A stretch of DNA of 64,000 nucleotides, taken from Clostridia bacterium (GTDB lineage: Bacteria > Bacillota > Clostridia > Christensenellales > Christensenellaceae). This document shows, in pieces, positions 16,828 to 26,075 of this stretch; position 1 is the first letter of the stretch, and every line of letters begins with the position of its first letter. The position numbers and the translations under genes are program-made. The DNA lies in the NCBI GenBank assembly GCA_017439085.1, contig JAFRTU010000008.1, forward strand, positions 1 through 64,000, read 5' to 3'. The notes under the pieces were generated by a model. That model saw nothing but the letters and a program-made list of their open reading frames with translations, had not been told where the DNA came from and did not search any database.

Positions 16828-19029
16828 TTGGATACTATAAGAACAGTACTGGCAGACATTCGTTCCGCCATCGATGATTTTACTTATCCCATCAGAAGAA
16901 AGATAAAGATCTTTTTCGGAAGCCATGTGATCGATGAAAACAGAAGCCCGAGACCTCAGAGGAGGAACGGGAGGGAGAGAAGGAGGATCCCGAACACAAA
17001 GAACCTCTGGATATTCCCTTTGTTCATGCTGTATGAGGAATTCTTCTTCAGAGTCTTCAACAAGCAGTCCTTCTTCTATCATCTGCTTCTCCCGCTGCTG
17101 TTCGGGTTTGCATTCGGATTCCTTTTCTCTGCCATCTGCACACTATTCTCAAGGAAGGCCAACAGGATCGTCACCATAGTGATAATGATGGTGATGGCCC
17201 TTTACTATACCGTAGAGACGGAGATACTGCACTCCTTCCAGAACTACATGAACCTCTCCACCATTTTCAAGAACACCGGTGGAGTCATGGGAGACTTCGG
17301 AGGAGAGTTCCTGAACTCCATAGTCGGCGCAATACCGAGAGCCCTCCTCTTCTTTGCACCTGCGGTCCTCTATATCATCTTCGGAAAGAAGTATCCGACA
17401 TGGAGGTACAAGCCCGTCGTCGCACTGGTACTCGCAGGAGTATTCATTGTGCTGACACTCATAACCGCGGGATTCGTCATGCTCGGCTCCGCAAAGGAGA
17501 AATACACGAGCCAGTTCGAGTTCGATGAGTCCACTCATATCTTCGGACTCATGACAGGCACCAGGCTCGATATCAAATATGCGATCTTCGGAAACGAAGC
17601 CGAGAACGAGTTCGAATTCTCGGAAACCTCTTCGGAACCGGAACCGGCAAAGAGTTCCACTGCATCCGAACCGGTGAGCTCCGTGACATCGTCCGTGATA
17701 CAGTCGAGTAGCGTAGGCCCGAAGGTCGACACCAGCCCGAACACCATGAACATCGACTTCCAGAAGGTAGCTGACTCCACATCCGACAAGACGGTGAAGA
17801 ACCTGGCCCTCTATGCCAAGTCAGTGAAGCCTACCAACAAGAATGCGTATACAGGCCTCTTCAAGGGCAAGAACGTCATACTCATAACGGCTGAAGCATG
17901 GTCCGATGCATTCGTGAGCAAGGAACTGACACCGAACATGTACAGGCTCATACACAACGGCTTCTATTTCAGCGATTTCTATCAGCCTGCATGGGGCGGA
18001 AGCACCATAACGGGAGAGTACTCGCACGTCATGGGACTCGTACCGTGCTGGGGAACGGACTCGATCTTAAAGATCAAGAGCAACAACAACTACTTCACCA
18101 TAGGAAACCAGATGCAGAGGCTCGGTTACTACAGTGCGGCATATCACGACGGGTCATACACTTTCTATGACAGGAACAAGACCCATACGAACCTCGGCTA
18201 CAGCACGTACACTGCCCAGGGCAACGGCCTTGAGGATATAGCAGGTGCATGGCCGGGCGATGACAAGATGTTCAATTTCACGATGGACACGTATATGGAC
18301 AAGCAGCCCTTCAGCATCTATTACATGAGCGTTGACGGACACGCCGCATATACCAAGAACCATGTGAAGACAAAGAGGAACATCGAGTACGTCAAGAGCA
18401 TAGTGGGAGACAAATACAAGGAAAAGACCCTCTACTACATCTGCTACAATATGGAACTCGAGAAGGCTCTCGGTACCATGATCACAAAGCTTGAGGAGAA
18501 GGGCATAGCCAACGATACCGTCATAGTGATGGTGACCGACCACTATCCGTACGGACTTCTGAAGTCCAAGACCTGGGACAACAACCAGGATTACTATGTG
18601 GACCTCATGAAGCATCCTGACACCCTTCCGTGGGAAAGGGACTGCAGCGGCCTCATAATCTGGTCCGGATGTCTTGAGAACGAATATAAGGACATGGCGG
18701 TGGAGATATCTGCTCCGACATATTCCCTTGACATAGTGCCTACGCTCTCTAACCTCTTCGGACTTGAATATGACTCCAGGCTCCTCGTGGGAAGAGACGT
18801 GTTCTCGGATGCAGATCCTCTCGTCCTCTGGGCAAACTACAGCTGGGTCACCGAAAAGGGCAAGTACTATGCGAAGGAGAAGAAATTCTATCCGAACGAG
18901 GGAGTCACGGTGGATCAGGATTACATCGACCAGATGAACTCTATAGTCAAGAACAAAGTGGTGTTCTCCAGAGGAGTCGGAGAGACGGACTTCTACAAGG
19001 TGCTGTTCGGACCGGATGACGTCAAATAA
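16828..19029 (+). CDS. LTA synthase-like membrane sulfatase (phosphoglycerol transferase family)
   Basis: A 733-residue enzyme with five or so membrane helices in about residues 60-220, a Ser/Glu-rich linker (about 265-300), and an extracellular alkaline-phosphatase-fold sulfatase domain. The metal Glu is in ILITAEAW (E356), the nucleophile Thr is T393 in GGSTITGEYS, and a distal metal pair is in MVTDHYPYG. The family makes polyglycerol-phosphate or related wall and membrane polymers. It starts with TTG at 16828, with GAGG eight bases upstream; no ATG in frame serves better. It stands alone, followed directly by the ileS promoter. Confidence 0.85.
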   Translation: MDTIRTVLADIRSAIDDFTYPIRRKIKIFFGSHVIDENRSPRPQRRNGRERRRIPNTKNLWIFPLFMLYEEFFFRVFNKQSFFYHLLLPLLFGFAFGFLFSAICTLFSRKANRIVTIVIMMVMALYYTVETEILHSFQNYMNLSTIFKNTGGVMGDFGGEFLNSIVGAIPRALLFFAPAVLYIIFGKKYPTWRYKPVVALVLAGVFIVLTLITAGFVMLGSAKEKYTSQFEFDESTHIFGLMTGTRLDIKYAIFGNEAENEFEFSETSSEPEPAKSSTASEPVSSVTSSVIQSSSVGPKVDTSPNTMNIDFQKVADSTSDKTVKNLALYAKSVKPTNKNAYTGLFKGKNVILITAEAWSDAFVSKELTPNMYRLIHNGFYFSDFYQPAWGGSTITGEYSHVMGLVPCWGTDSILKIKSNNNYFTIGNQMQRLGYYSAAYHDGSYTFYDRNKTHTNLGYSTYTAQGNGLEDIAGAWPGDDKMFNFTMDTYMDKQPFSIYYMSVDGHAAYTKNHVKTKRNIEYVKSIVGDKYKEKTLYYICYNMELEKALGTMITKLEEKGIANDTVIVMVTDHYPYGLLKSKTWDNNQDYYVDLMKHPDTLPWERDCSGLIIWSGCLENEYKDMAVEISAPTYSLDIVPTLSNLFGLEYDSRLLVGRDVFSDADPLVLWANYSWVTEKGKYYAKEKKFYPNEGVTVDQDYIDQMNSIVKNKVVFSRGVGETDFYKVLFGPDDVK

Positions 19030-19033
19030 CTTT

Positions 19034-19062
19034 TTGACAAACCGGGACCCGTAAAATATAAT
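19034..19062 (+). promoter_or_regulatory. Consensus sigma-A promoter of ileS
   Basis: TTGACA, 17-base spacer, TATAAT: a perfect consensus, starting four bases after the sulfatase stop codon. It drives the T-box leader. Confidence 0.9.
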
Positions 19063-19068
19063 ATGTGG

Positions 19069-19276
19069 GAATAAAGAGAGCGTCTGAAAAGACACGCCCC
19101 TCTTATGGGATCTTAAGAGAACCGGGTAAGGTGAGAGCCGGGAGATATCCGAAGAGCAGGTATCACTTTTCAAAGGACGGACGTGATCACGCGTTAAGTG
19201 ACAAAAGATGTGCTATGCACAGAATTTAGGTGGTACCGCGGTCTTTTCGCCCTAAGCGATCAGACCGCTTTTTTAT
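19069..19276 (+). promoter_or_regulatory. T-box riboswitch (isoleucine) controlling ileS
   Basis: A tRNA-sensing leader. The T-box core TTTAGGTGGTACCGCGG is at about 19225-19241 and the AGAGAG leader start at about 19075. The specifier region GATATCCGAAGAGC places an ATC codon at 19147-19149, read by tRNA-Ile and matching the downstream gene. The terminator stem is GCGGTCT / AGACCGC (19238-19244 and 19262-19268) with a six-T tail. Its 5' arm overlaps the T-box, so uncharged tRNA-Ile binding would favour antitermination. Confidence 0.92.
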
Positions 19277-19299
19277 TTTAGATCGACAGGAGAAGAAAG

Positions 19300-22200
19300 A
19301 TGTACAAGAAAGTATCTACAGACCTGAACTTCGTAAAGAGAGAAGAGGAAGTCATCGATTTCTGGAAGGAAAACATGATCTTCAAGAAGGCTCAGAAGCA
19401 GGGAGAGGGAAAGCCCGAATGGACGTTCTATGACGGACCTCCTACGGCAAACGGAAGACCTCATATAGGTCACGTGCTCACAAGATGCATAAAGGACCTT
19501 TTCCCGAGATACAAGTCCATGGACGGATACAATGTGCTGAGAAAGGCAGGATGGGATACCCATGGTCTTCCCGTGGAGCTCGAAGTGGAAAAACAGCTCG
19601 GGCTTGACGGCAAGGAACAGATCGAGGCCTACGGTGTAGAGGACTTCATAAAGAAGTGCAAGGAGAGCGTATGGCAGTATAAGGGCGAATGGGAAGTCCT
19701 TTCCGACCGTGTGGGATACTGGGCCGACATGGAGAACCCGTATATCACATATGAGAATGACTATATAGAGTCCGAGTGGTGGGCGCTGAAGAAGATCTAC
19801 GACAAAGGGCTCCTTTACAAGGGACACAAGGTAGTGCCTTACTGCCCGAGATGCGGAACTGCTCTCTCAAGCCACGAGGTGGCTCAGGGCTATAAGGACA
19901 TAACTGAGAAGTCCGCTACGGTAAGGTTCAGGGTAAAGGGAGAAGAGGATACATATTTCCTCGCATGGACGACCACCCCCTGGACACTTCCTTCGAACGT
20001 CTGTCTCTGCGTTAACGCCGACGTGGATTATGCAAAGGCAGTAAAGGACGGAAAGACATATATACTTGCAGAAGCTCTCGTGAAGGATCAGCTGGGAGAA
20101 GATGCCGAGATCACTCAGACCATGAAGGGCAAGGATCTCGTCGGCATGCACTACGAGCCGTTATTCGACTTCACCGAGAAGGCCTGCGGAGGGAAGGACG
20201 CGTTCTATGTGATCGCAGACGATTACGTCACTACCACGGACGGTACGGGAATAGTCCACAACGCGCCGGCATTCGGCGAGGACGACGCCAGGGTCTGCAG
20301 AGAGAACGGCCTCCCGTTCATACAGCTCGTGGACACCAAGGGAGAGATGTGCGGAGGGACCTACTGGGACGGAACGTTCGTGAAGAAGGCTGACCCCCTC
20401 ATCTTAAAGGCACTCGAGGAATCGGGAGCTCTGTTCGATGCACCCGTATTCACACACAGCTATCCACACTGCTGGAGATGCGACACTCCTCTTATCTACT
20501 ATGCAAGGAGCACCTGGTTCATAAAGATGACGGAGCTCCATGACCAGCTCATGAAGAACAACAACTCCATAAACTGGCTGCCCGACAACATCAGGGAAGG
20601 CAGGATGGGGAACTTCCTCGACAACGTCATCGACTGGGGCATCTCAAGAGAGAGGTACTGGGGAACTCCGCTTCCGGTATGGACATGCGAGTGCGGACAC
20701 ACCCATGTGATAGGAAGCATAAAAGAACTCCGTGAGATGGGAGAGGACATCCCTGAAGATATAGAGCTCCATAAGCCGTATATCGATGACGTGAAGGTCA
20801 GATGCCCTAAGTGCGGAAAGATAATGAAGAGGGAGAAAGAAGTCATCGACTGCTGGTTCGACTCAGGAAGCATGCCCTTTGCACAGTGGCACTATCCTTT
20901 CGAGAATCAGGATGAGTTCCAGAAGCGCTTTCCTGCCAATTTCATAAGCGAGGCAGTGGACCAGACGAGAGGATGGTTCTATACCCTTATCGCTATCGGA
21001 ACGCTGCTCTTTGACGATGCACCTTTTGATAACTGCATAGTCCTCGGCCATGTTCAGGACAAGGAAGGAAAGAAGATGTCGAAGCACCTCGGAAACGTGG
21101 TGAATCCGTGGGATGTCCTTAATTCCAAAGGCGCAGATGCGGTCAGATGGTACTTCTATACCAACTCCGCTCCGTGGCTCCCGAACAGGTTCTACGACGA
21201 GGCAGTCTCCGAAGCCCAGAGAAAGTTCATGGGGACCCTCTGGAACACATACGCCTTCTATATCCTCTATGCGGACATAGACGGATTCGATCCTACGAAG
21301 TATGAGCTCTCGAAGGACCTCACCGTAATGGACAGATGGGTCCTCTCAAGACTCAATTCCACCGTCAGGTCCGTGAGGGATTATCTTGACAGGTTCCTCA
21401 TAACCGAGGCCGCAAAGGAGCTCACATCCTTCGTGGACGAGCTCTCCAACTGGTACGTCAGGAGAGGCCGTGAGCGTTACTGGGGCTCCGATATGACTCA
21501 GGACAAGATAGACGCATACATGACCCTCTACACGGTCCTCGAGACGTTCACGAGGCTCATAGCCCCGTTCGTCCCGTTCGTGGCAGAGACCATATACCAG
21601 AACCTCGTGAGGTCAGTGGACAAGGATGCTCCCGAGAGCGTGCATCTCTGCAGCTACCCCGTAGTCCATGAGGAGATGATAGACAGCGAGCTCGAGAAGA
21701 ACATGAACTCAGTACTCAGGATAGTGAACCTCGGACGCGCATGCAGGAACACGGCCAACATAAAGAACCGCCAGCCCGTATCCGCTATCTACGTGAGCGG
21801 ACTTGAGGGGCTCCCGGAGAACTATGTGGAAGTCATAAAGGGCGAGCTCAACGTGAAGGAGGTCCATTTCGGTGCCGCTTCCAACGAGTTCGTGACATAT
21901 AACGTGAAGCCGCAGCTGAGGACCGTGGGACCGAAGTACGGAAAGAACCTCGGAGCCATCAAGAACCACCTGCAGCAGGCGGACGGCTCCGTGATAGTCG
22001 GTATAATAAAGACGGGAGAGTCCTACAGGTTCACTGTGAACGGCACTGACGTAGAACTTGCCGACAGCGACCTCCTCATCGAGCCGGTGCAGAAGGAAGG
22101 CTTCGTGGTCGAGTCCGAAGGAGATATGGCCGTCATAATCGACACCCATATCACGAAAGAACTCGAAGAGGAAGGAAACGTGAGGGAGATCGTCTCCAAG

Positions 22201-22419
22201 ATCCAGACCATGAGGAAGGAAGCAGGCTTCGATGTCACAGACCATATAGAAGTGGCAGTCGTTTCCGGGGAAGAGGTACAGAAGGTATTCTCCGACAATA
22301 TGGAGCAGATCCTTTCAGATACCCTCGGAGACAGGGGATACCTCTCCGATATCGACGGATACAGGAAGGAATGGGACATCAACGGGAACAAGGCAGTATT
22401 CGCGGTGAAGAAGGTCTGA
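19300..22419 (+). CDS. ileS: Isoleucyl-tRNA synthetase
   Basis: A 1039-residue class I synthetase. HIGH is at 55-58 (GRPHIGHVL) and KMSKH near 592. The length and arrangement, with an editing domain between and a long C-terminal anticodon-binding part without an obvious zinc finger at the extreme end, fit the eukaryote-like IleS type (type 2), which is often linked with reduced mupirocin sensitivity. It has its own promoter and T-box and is followed by a terminator, so it is monocistronic. Confidence 0.95.
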   Translation: MYKKVSTDLNFVKREEEVIDFWKENMIFKKAQKQGEGKPEWTFYDGPPTANGRPHIGHVLTRCIKDLFPRYKSMDGYNVLRKAGWDTHGLPVELEVEKQLGLDGKEQIEAYGVEDFIKKCKESVWQYKGEWEVLSDRVGYWADMENPYITYENDYIESEWWALKKIYDKGLLYKGHKVVPYCPRCGTALSSHEVAQGYKDITEKSATVRFRVKGEEDTYFLAWTTTPWTLPSNVCLCVNADVDYAKAVKDGKTYILAEALVKDQLGEDAEITQTMKGKDLVGMHYEPLFDFTEKACGGKDAFYVIADDYVTTTDGTGIVHNAPAFGEDDARVCRENGLPFIQLVDTKGEMCGGTYWDGTFVKKADPLILKALEESGALFDAPVFTHSYPHCWRCDTPLIYYARSTWFIKMTELHDQLMKNNNSINWLPDNIREGRMGNFLDNVIDWGISRERYWGTPLPVWTCECGHTHVIGSIKELREMGEDIPEDIELHKPYIDDVKVRCPKCGKIMKREKEVIDCWFDSGSMPFAQWHYPFENQDEFQKRFPANFISEAVDQTRGWFYTLIAIGTLLFDDAPFDNCIVLGHVQDKEGKKMSKHLGNVVNPWDVLNSKGADAVRWYFYTNSAPWLPNRFYDEAVSEAQRKFMGTLWNTYAFYILYADIDGFDPTKYELSKDLTVMDRWVLSRLNSTVRSVRDYLDRFLITEAAKELTSFVDELSNWYVRRGRERYWGSDMTQDKIDAYMTLYTVLETFTRLIAPFVPFVAETIYQNLVRSVDKDAPESVHLCSYPVVHEEMIDSELEKNMNSVLRIVNLGRACRNTANIKNRQPVSAIYVSGLEGLPENYVEVIKGELNVKEVHFGAASNEFVTYNVKPQLRTVGPKYGKNLGAIKNHLQQADGSVIVGIIKTGESYRFTVNGTDVELADSDLLIEPVQKEGFVVESEGDMAVIIDTHITKELEEEGNVREIVSKIQTMRKEAGFDVTDHIEVAVVSGEEVQKVFSDNMEQILSDTLGDRGYLSDIDGYRKEWDINGNKAVFAVKKV

Positions 22420-22437
22420 AGACCATTTTGAACTATC

Positions 22438-22470
22438 AGCCCGGAGCATTATCATCCGGGCTTTTCCTTT
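22438..22470 (+). terminator. Intrinsic terminator of ileS
   Basis: Stem AGCCCGGA / TCCGGGCT (22438-22445 and 22455-22462), nine-base loop, T-rich tail. Confidence 0.9.
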
Positions 22471-22483
22471 TTATCCTCCAAAG

Positions 22484-22492
22484 TGGTATAAT
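22484..22492 (+). promoter_or_regulatory. Extended -10 promoter of the sortase gene
   Basis: TGGTATAAT with no clear -35 box; 30 bases before the ATG at 22522. Confidence 0.55.
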
Positions 22493-22521
22493 CAGTATGC
22501 TGTAAAAGGTGGAAAGGTTCT

Positions 22522-23322
22522 ATGGAAAAGAAAAAGAGAGCTGGAATCATATTCTATATACGACTTATTCTTCTCATCGTTTGTATCATAGGCATAGTCG
22601 TCTCTTCGATATGGCTTATCGGATACATGAAGGACAGGAAGGGCTATGACGATTCCGTTAAGGAAGCAGGAGACTTCGTGCTCATCCATGAGGAGACGGT
22701 CACCATTCCCGTGTCTTCGGGAGATGGCGAGGAGAAGAAGGAACAGTATACCTTCGATGGCCTGGACATAGACTTCGAGAGCCTGTGCAAGAAGAATCCC
22801 GACATAGTCGGATGGATCTATATACCGGGCACTGATATCAGCTATCCCATCGTACAGTCCGATGACAACATCCATTATCTGACCCGCAATGCCATGGGCA
22901 AGAAGAACGATCACGGAGCCATCTTCATGGACTGCACCAACACGTTCGGCTTCAATGATGCCAAGACGGTGATCTATGGGCACAGGATGAATGACGGGAC
23001 CATGTTCGCACAGCTTTTGAACTACACATCACAGCAGTATTATGAAGCGCACAAATTCGGAGTCATATATACCCCCTACGGCAACTATCTGTTCGTAATA
23101 ATCGGCGGAGGAGAGACCGACGCCAAGAAGCAGACCCATGCCGTATACCACACGGTCTCCGGAGACTATAAGGCCCATATCGAGGAGCTCCTTTCTGAAT
23201 CCCTCTTCAGCACAAAGGTCACTTTCACGGGAGAAGAGAAGACTGTGATGCTCTCCACATGCGTCAGATGGAACGATTCAAAGAGGTTCTTCCTGCTCGG
23301 AGTGCTGATTCCATTCGAATGA
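22522..23322 (+). CDS. srtB: Class B sortase
   Basis: A 266-residue membrane-anchored transpeptidase. It has an N-terminal helix (about residues 9-34), then the sortase barrel with catalytic H154 (VIYGHRM), C247 (LSTC) and R255 (SKRF). The segment DIVGWIYIPGTDISYPIVQ is typical of class B. It cleaves wall-sorting motifs and links proteins to peptidoglycan or pili. It is a single-gene unit with no substrate gene beside it. The VPKTGD-bearing protein at the left edge of the window is 22 kb away and need not be its substrate. Confidence 0.9.
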   Translation: MEKKKRAGIIFYIRLILLIVCIIGIVVSSIWLIGYMKDRKGYDDSVKEAGDFVLIHEETVTIPVSSGDGEEKKEQYTFDGLDIDFESLCKKNPDIVGWIYIPGTDISYPIVQSDDNIHYLTRNAMGKKNDHGAIFMDCTNTFGFNDAKTVIYGHRMNDGTMFAQLLNYTSQQYYEAHKFGVIYTPYGNYLFVIIGGGETDAKKQTHAVYHTVSGDYKAHIEELLSESLFSTKVTFTGEEKTVMLSTCVRWNDSKRFFLLGVLIPFE

Positions 23323-23356
23323 TATGATCAGTTATCGTAAAAGAAGACTTGGATCA

Positions 23357-23389
23357 AGTGCTGCAGATATCATCTGCGGCACTTTTTTG
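23357..23389 (+). terminator. Intrinsic terminator of the sortase gene
   Basis: Stem AGTGC-TGCAGAT / ATCTGCGGCACT (about 23357-23383) followed by a T run and TTGTT. Confidence 0.85.
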
Positions 23390-23539
23390 TTGTTAAATTG
23401 TTATCATTCAGTAAAATATTAGATTAAACAATACTTTAGTCATTGCATTATTTATTTTTTGGTGTATTTTGTTTTTAAATCAAATATAAATCTGTACTCA
23501 TAAAGAATGAAGATAGAATACACTGGGAGGTTTTTAGTC

Positions 23540-23986
23540 ATGAAGAAGTCTATGGCAATATTGACATTTCTGCTGATGCTTTGCTGTTTTGTCATTGGTG
23601 CATGCAGAGCGGTAAAGACAACTGATGAGGTCTATATGCTTTTTCTTGAAGATGTGGATTATCTGTATCTGAGCCCAGCAGGGAAAAGTGACTGGGGGAG
23701 CAAGATAACCATATCGGACAGTGACAAGGTAGAAGGGAAAGGGATACCTGTATCCCTTAAAGGGATCAGAGCGGAGGGTGAAACCTATGACATTAGATTC
23801 CATTCGCCCCATTACTATTACATCGATTTCAGTGGTGTTGAACTTAAGGATCAGGATTTTCTGCTTCTGTATCCTTCAGATGACGATCATGATATGCCAT
23901 ATATGATGATGAAACATGATATCGGAAAATCGAAGGATCAGAAAGAAGAGTATATCACAGGTTCCAAAGTTACATATGAATACTGA
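23540..23986 (+). CDS. Small putative lipoprotein of unknown function
   Basis: A 148-residue protein. It begins with a lipoprotein signal (MKKSMAILTFLLMLCC) and a lipobox VIGAC with the lipidated Cys at 22. The mature part has a SPAGKSDWGSKITISD stretch, a central GIPVSLKGI segment, and an acidic DDDHD near the end. I do not recognise the family. ATG at 23540 has GGGAGG nine bases upstream. The region in front is AT-rich (about 130 bases), unlike its neighbours, and a terminator follows, so it is a lone gene, perhaps acquired. Confidence 0.6.
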   Translation: MKKSMAILTFLLMLCCFVIGACRAVKTTDEVYMLFLEDVDYLYLSPAGKSDWGSKITISDSDKVEGKGIPVSLKGIRAEGETYDIRFHSPHYYYIDFSGVELKDQDFLLLYPSDDDHDMPYMMMKHDIGKSKDQKEEYITGSKVTYEY

Positions 23987-24020
23987 GAGATGGAATTGTC
24001 CTATCAAACAACCGCTCATC

Positions 24021-24050
24021 AGCCCTCTGTCGTGAGACAGAGGGCTTTTG
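24021..24050 (+). terminator. Intrinsic terminator of the lipoprotein gene
   Basis: Perfect stem AGCCCTCTGTC / GACAGAGGGCT (24021-24031, 24036-24046), GTGA loop, TTTTG tail. Confidence 0.9.
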
Positions 24051-24105
24051 TTACTCTATCCGGAGGACAGGTTAAGGAAATCATGGAACACTTTTCTTTT
24101 TCATA

Positions 24106-24114
24106 TGCTATACT
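24106..24114 (+). promoter_or_regulatory. Extended -10 promoter of the yicC operon
   Basis: TGCTATACT at 24106-24114, 33 bases before the yicC GTG; no strong -35 box. Confidence 0.5.
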
Positions 24115-24146
24115 ATACTGTGAATATTTATATGAGGTAATATGCC

Positions 24147-25022
24147 GTGAACAGTATGACCGGATTCGGCAGGGGTGAACTCGAAAGAAACGGACACTCC
24201 TTTGTCGTGGAGATCAAAAGCGTCAACCACAGATATCTTGATATGAACATCAGGAGCCCGAGAGTGCTACTCTTCCTGGAAGATGACGTGAGGAACGTCA
24301 TAAAGGAGAGGATACAGAGGGGACATCTCGATGTATTCATCACATATAAGGACCACAATGACACCGTAGGCAACATCACGGTGAACGAGAATGTGTTGAG
24401 AGAGTATTTCGCAGCTGCGGAAAAGATCTCCGAGATCACGGGAAGACAGAACGACCTCGACATAGCTTCCGCCATGAAGCTCGACGGAGTGCTCGACTAT
24501 GACGACGTGAAGCTGGATGAAGACCTGTTAAGATCTGCCTTAAGGGAAACGGTCACCATGGCCGTCGACCGCCTGACAGAGGCCAGGGAGAAGGAAGGAA
24601 TAAAGATGGTCAGGGATCTCCTTGAAAGGAAGGAGACTCTTGATGGCATCATAAGCGACATAGAGAAGAGAGAACCCTGTGTGGTGGAGGAATACAGGGA
24701 AAAGCTCCGCCAGAAGATAGAGGAATACCTCTCAGATACAGAGATAGACGAGAACAGGTTCAATACCGAGATACTTTATTTCTCCGACAGGGCCAGCATC
24801 ACCGAGGAGATTGTGAGGATACACGCACACCTCGAGGAACTGGAAGCGCTCCTTTCCAGCGAGGAATCCACGGGAAGGAAGATGGACTTCCTGATCCAGG
24901 AACTGAACAGGGAATTCAATACGATAGGCTCCAAGGCTTCGGATCTCAGCATCACGAAGGGAGTGCTCGCTGCAAAGGGCGAGATAGAGAGGATCAGGGA
25001 ACAGATCCAGAACATGGAATGA
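24147..25022 (+). CDS. yicC: YicC-family endoribonuclease
   Basis: A 291-residue protein with the YicC N-terminal signature NSMTGFGRG and VEIKSVNHRYLD, and the DUF1732 C-terminal domain ending in MDFLIQELNREFNTIGSKA. Family members are RNA-cleaving enzymes tied to stationary-phase survival. It starts with GTG at 24147, eight bases after GAGG; the ATG at 24156 would shorten it by three residues. It is first in the conserved yicC-remA-gmk-rpoZ-coaBC cluster. Confidence 0.9.
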   Translation: MNSMTGFGRGELERNGHSFVVEIKSVNHRYLDMNIRSPRVLLFLEDDVRNVIKERIQRGHLDVFITYKDHNDTVGNITVNENVLREYFAAAEKISEITGRQNDLDIASAMKLDGVLDYDDVKLDEDLLRSALRETVTMAVDRLTEAREKEGIKMVRDLLERKETLDGIISDIEKREPCVVEEYREKLRQKIEEYLSDTEIDENRFNTEILYFSDRASITEEIVRIHAHLEELEALLSSEESTGRKMDFLIQELNREFNTIGSKASDLSITKGVLAAKGEIERIREQIQNME

Positions 25023-25037
25023 CGGAGAACATCCATT

Positions 25038-25295
25038 ATGATGGTCAATATAGGCTTCGGTAACATAATCTCTTCGGAGAGGGTGGTGGCCATGGTGGCA
25101 CCGGAATCCGCTCCCGTGAAGAGACTCATGAGTGAAGCAAGACAGAAGGGTCTGCTCATAGACGCGACCTGCGGCAGAAAGACCAGGGCGGTCATAATCA
25201 CCGACAGCGAGCACGTCATACTCTCGGCCATACAGCCGGAGACCATAGCGAGCAGATGCGCGGCAAAAGATGAACTTAGCATAGATGAGGAATAA
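25038..25295 (+). CDS. remA: RemA-like DNA-binding regulator (DUF370)
   Basis: An 85-residue protein with the DUF370 pattern [28 protein letters not shown]. In Bacillus RemA is a ring-forming DNA-binding activator of biofilm matrix genes. The [17 protein letters not shown] segment is also typical. It lies between yicC and gmk, the usual place in Clostridia and Bacilli. There are two consecutive ATG codons; the first (25038) fits the GGAG spacing better. Confidence 0.92.
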   Translation: MMVNIGFGNIISSERVVAMVAPESAPVKRLMSEARQKGLLIDATCGRKTRAVIITDSEHVILSAIQPETIASRCAAKDELSIDEE

Positions 25296-25307
25296 GGAGA
25301 CAGAAAA

Positions 25308-25853
25308 ATGGGAAGACTGATAGTCGTATCCGGTCCTTCAGGGGCAGGGAAGGGCACCATAATCGACAGAGTGCTCGAGAGGATGGAGAACGTCAAGCTT
25401 AGCGTTTCCTGTACTACGAGAGAGCCGAGACCCGGCGAAGTCGAGGGAGTGAACTACTACTATATCACCAAGGAAGAATTTGAAAGGCGTATCGAGGCGG
25501 GAATGTTCCTCGAATACGAGTCTTTCTTTGACAACTATTACGGAACTCCCGTGGACAAGGTCCATGAAGAGCTTTCGAAGGGGAACCACATCATCCTCGA
25601 GATCGATGTCAAGGGCGGAATGAACGTAAAGCGCATGGAGCCGGATTCACTGCTCATCTTCATCGCTCCTCCGGATCTTGAAGAGCTGAAGAGAAGGCTC
25701 GTAGGAAGAGGGACGGAGACTCCTGAACAGATCATCCAGAGGACGATGAGAGCCGAGATCGAGATGCAGTATATGGATCAGTACGACCACGTGATAGTGA
25801 ACGACGACCTCGACAAGGCAGTGGAAGAAATGATAGCGCTCATCAGCGAATGA
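25308..25853 (+). CDS. gmk: Guanylate kinase
   Basis: A 181-residue nucleotide kinase, GMP + ATP to GDP + ADP. The P-loop GPSGAGKGT is at 9-17. GMP-binding segments SCTTREPRPGEVEGVNYYY and FLEYESFFDNYYGT and the lid region VGRGTETPEQI are all present. It starts 12 bases after remA behind AAGGAGA. Full length. Confidence 0.96.
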   Translation: MGRLIVVSGPSGAGKGTIIDRVLERMENVKLSVSCTTREPRPGEVEGVNYYYITKEEFERRIEAGMFLEYESFFDNYYGTPVDKVHEELSKGNHIILEIDVKGGMNVKRMEPDSLLIFIAPPDLEELKRRLVGRGTETPEQIIQRTMRAEIEMQYMDQYDHVIVNDDLDKAVEEMIALISE

Positions 25854-25865
25854 AAGGAATTTAAA

Positions 25866-26075
25866 ATGGAAGAAAGAAGCATGTTCCAGCCGGATCTGGA
25901 CGAAATACTTTCAAAGGTGGACTGCAGATACTCCCTCATAGTGGAGATAGCAAAGAGAGCAAGAGAACTCGTGGACGGAGACGAACCGCTTATCGACACG
26001 GATGAGATCAATCCGGTCTCGATAGCCATCGAAGAGATAGACCAGGGACTCATAGTCAAATCCAGCAATGCTTAA
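25866..26075 (+). CDS. rpoZ: RNA polymerase omega subunit
   Basis: A 69-residue protein. Position and the helix SRYSLIVEIAKRARE-like segment (here CRYSLIVEIAKRARELVDG) identify omega, which helps assemble RNA polymerase. The coaBC start overlaps its last two codons by eight bases. Confidence 0.9.
   Translation: MEERSMFQPDLDEILSKVDCRYSLIVEIAKRARELVDGDEPLIDTDEINPVSIAIEEIDQGLIVKSSNA

Noticed and set aside
18154..19173. 339-codon minus-strand open frame
   Set aside because: Opposite the sulfatase gene and crossing the ileS promoter and T-box; no ribosome site.
1..23322. Sortase B at 22.5 kb as the partner of the VPKTGD protein at the left edge
   Set aside because: They are 22 kb apart and the motif suits other sortase classes; no sequence evidence links them.
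23990..24178. 62-codon open frame after the lipoprotein gene
   Set aside because: It spans an intrinsic terminator and the yicC promoter and runs into yicC; no plausible translation start.
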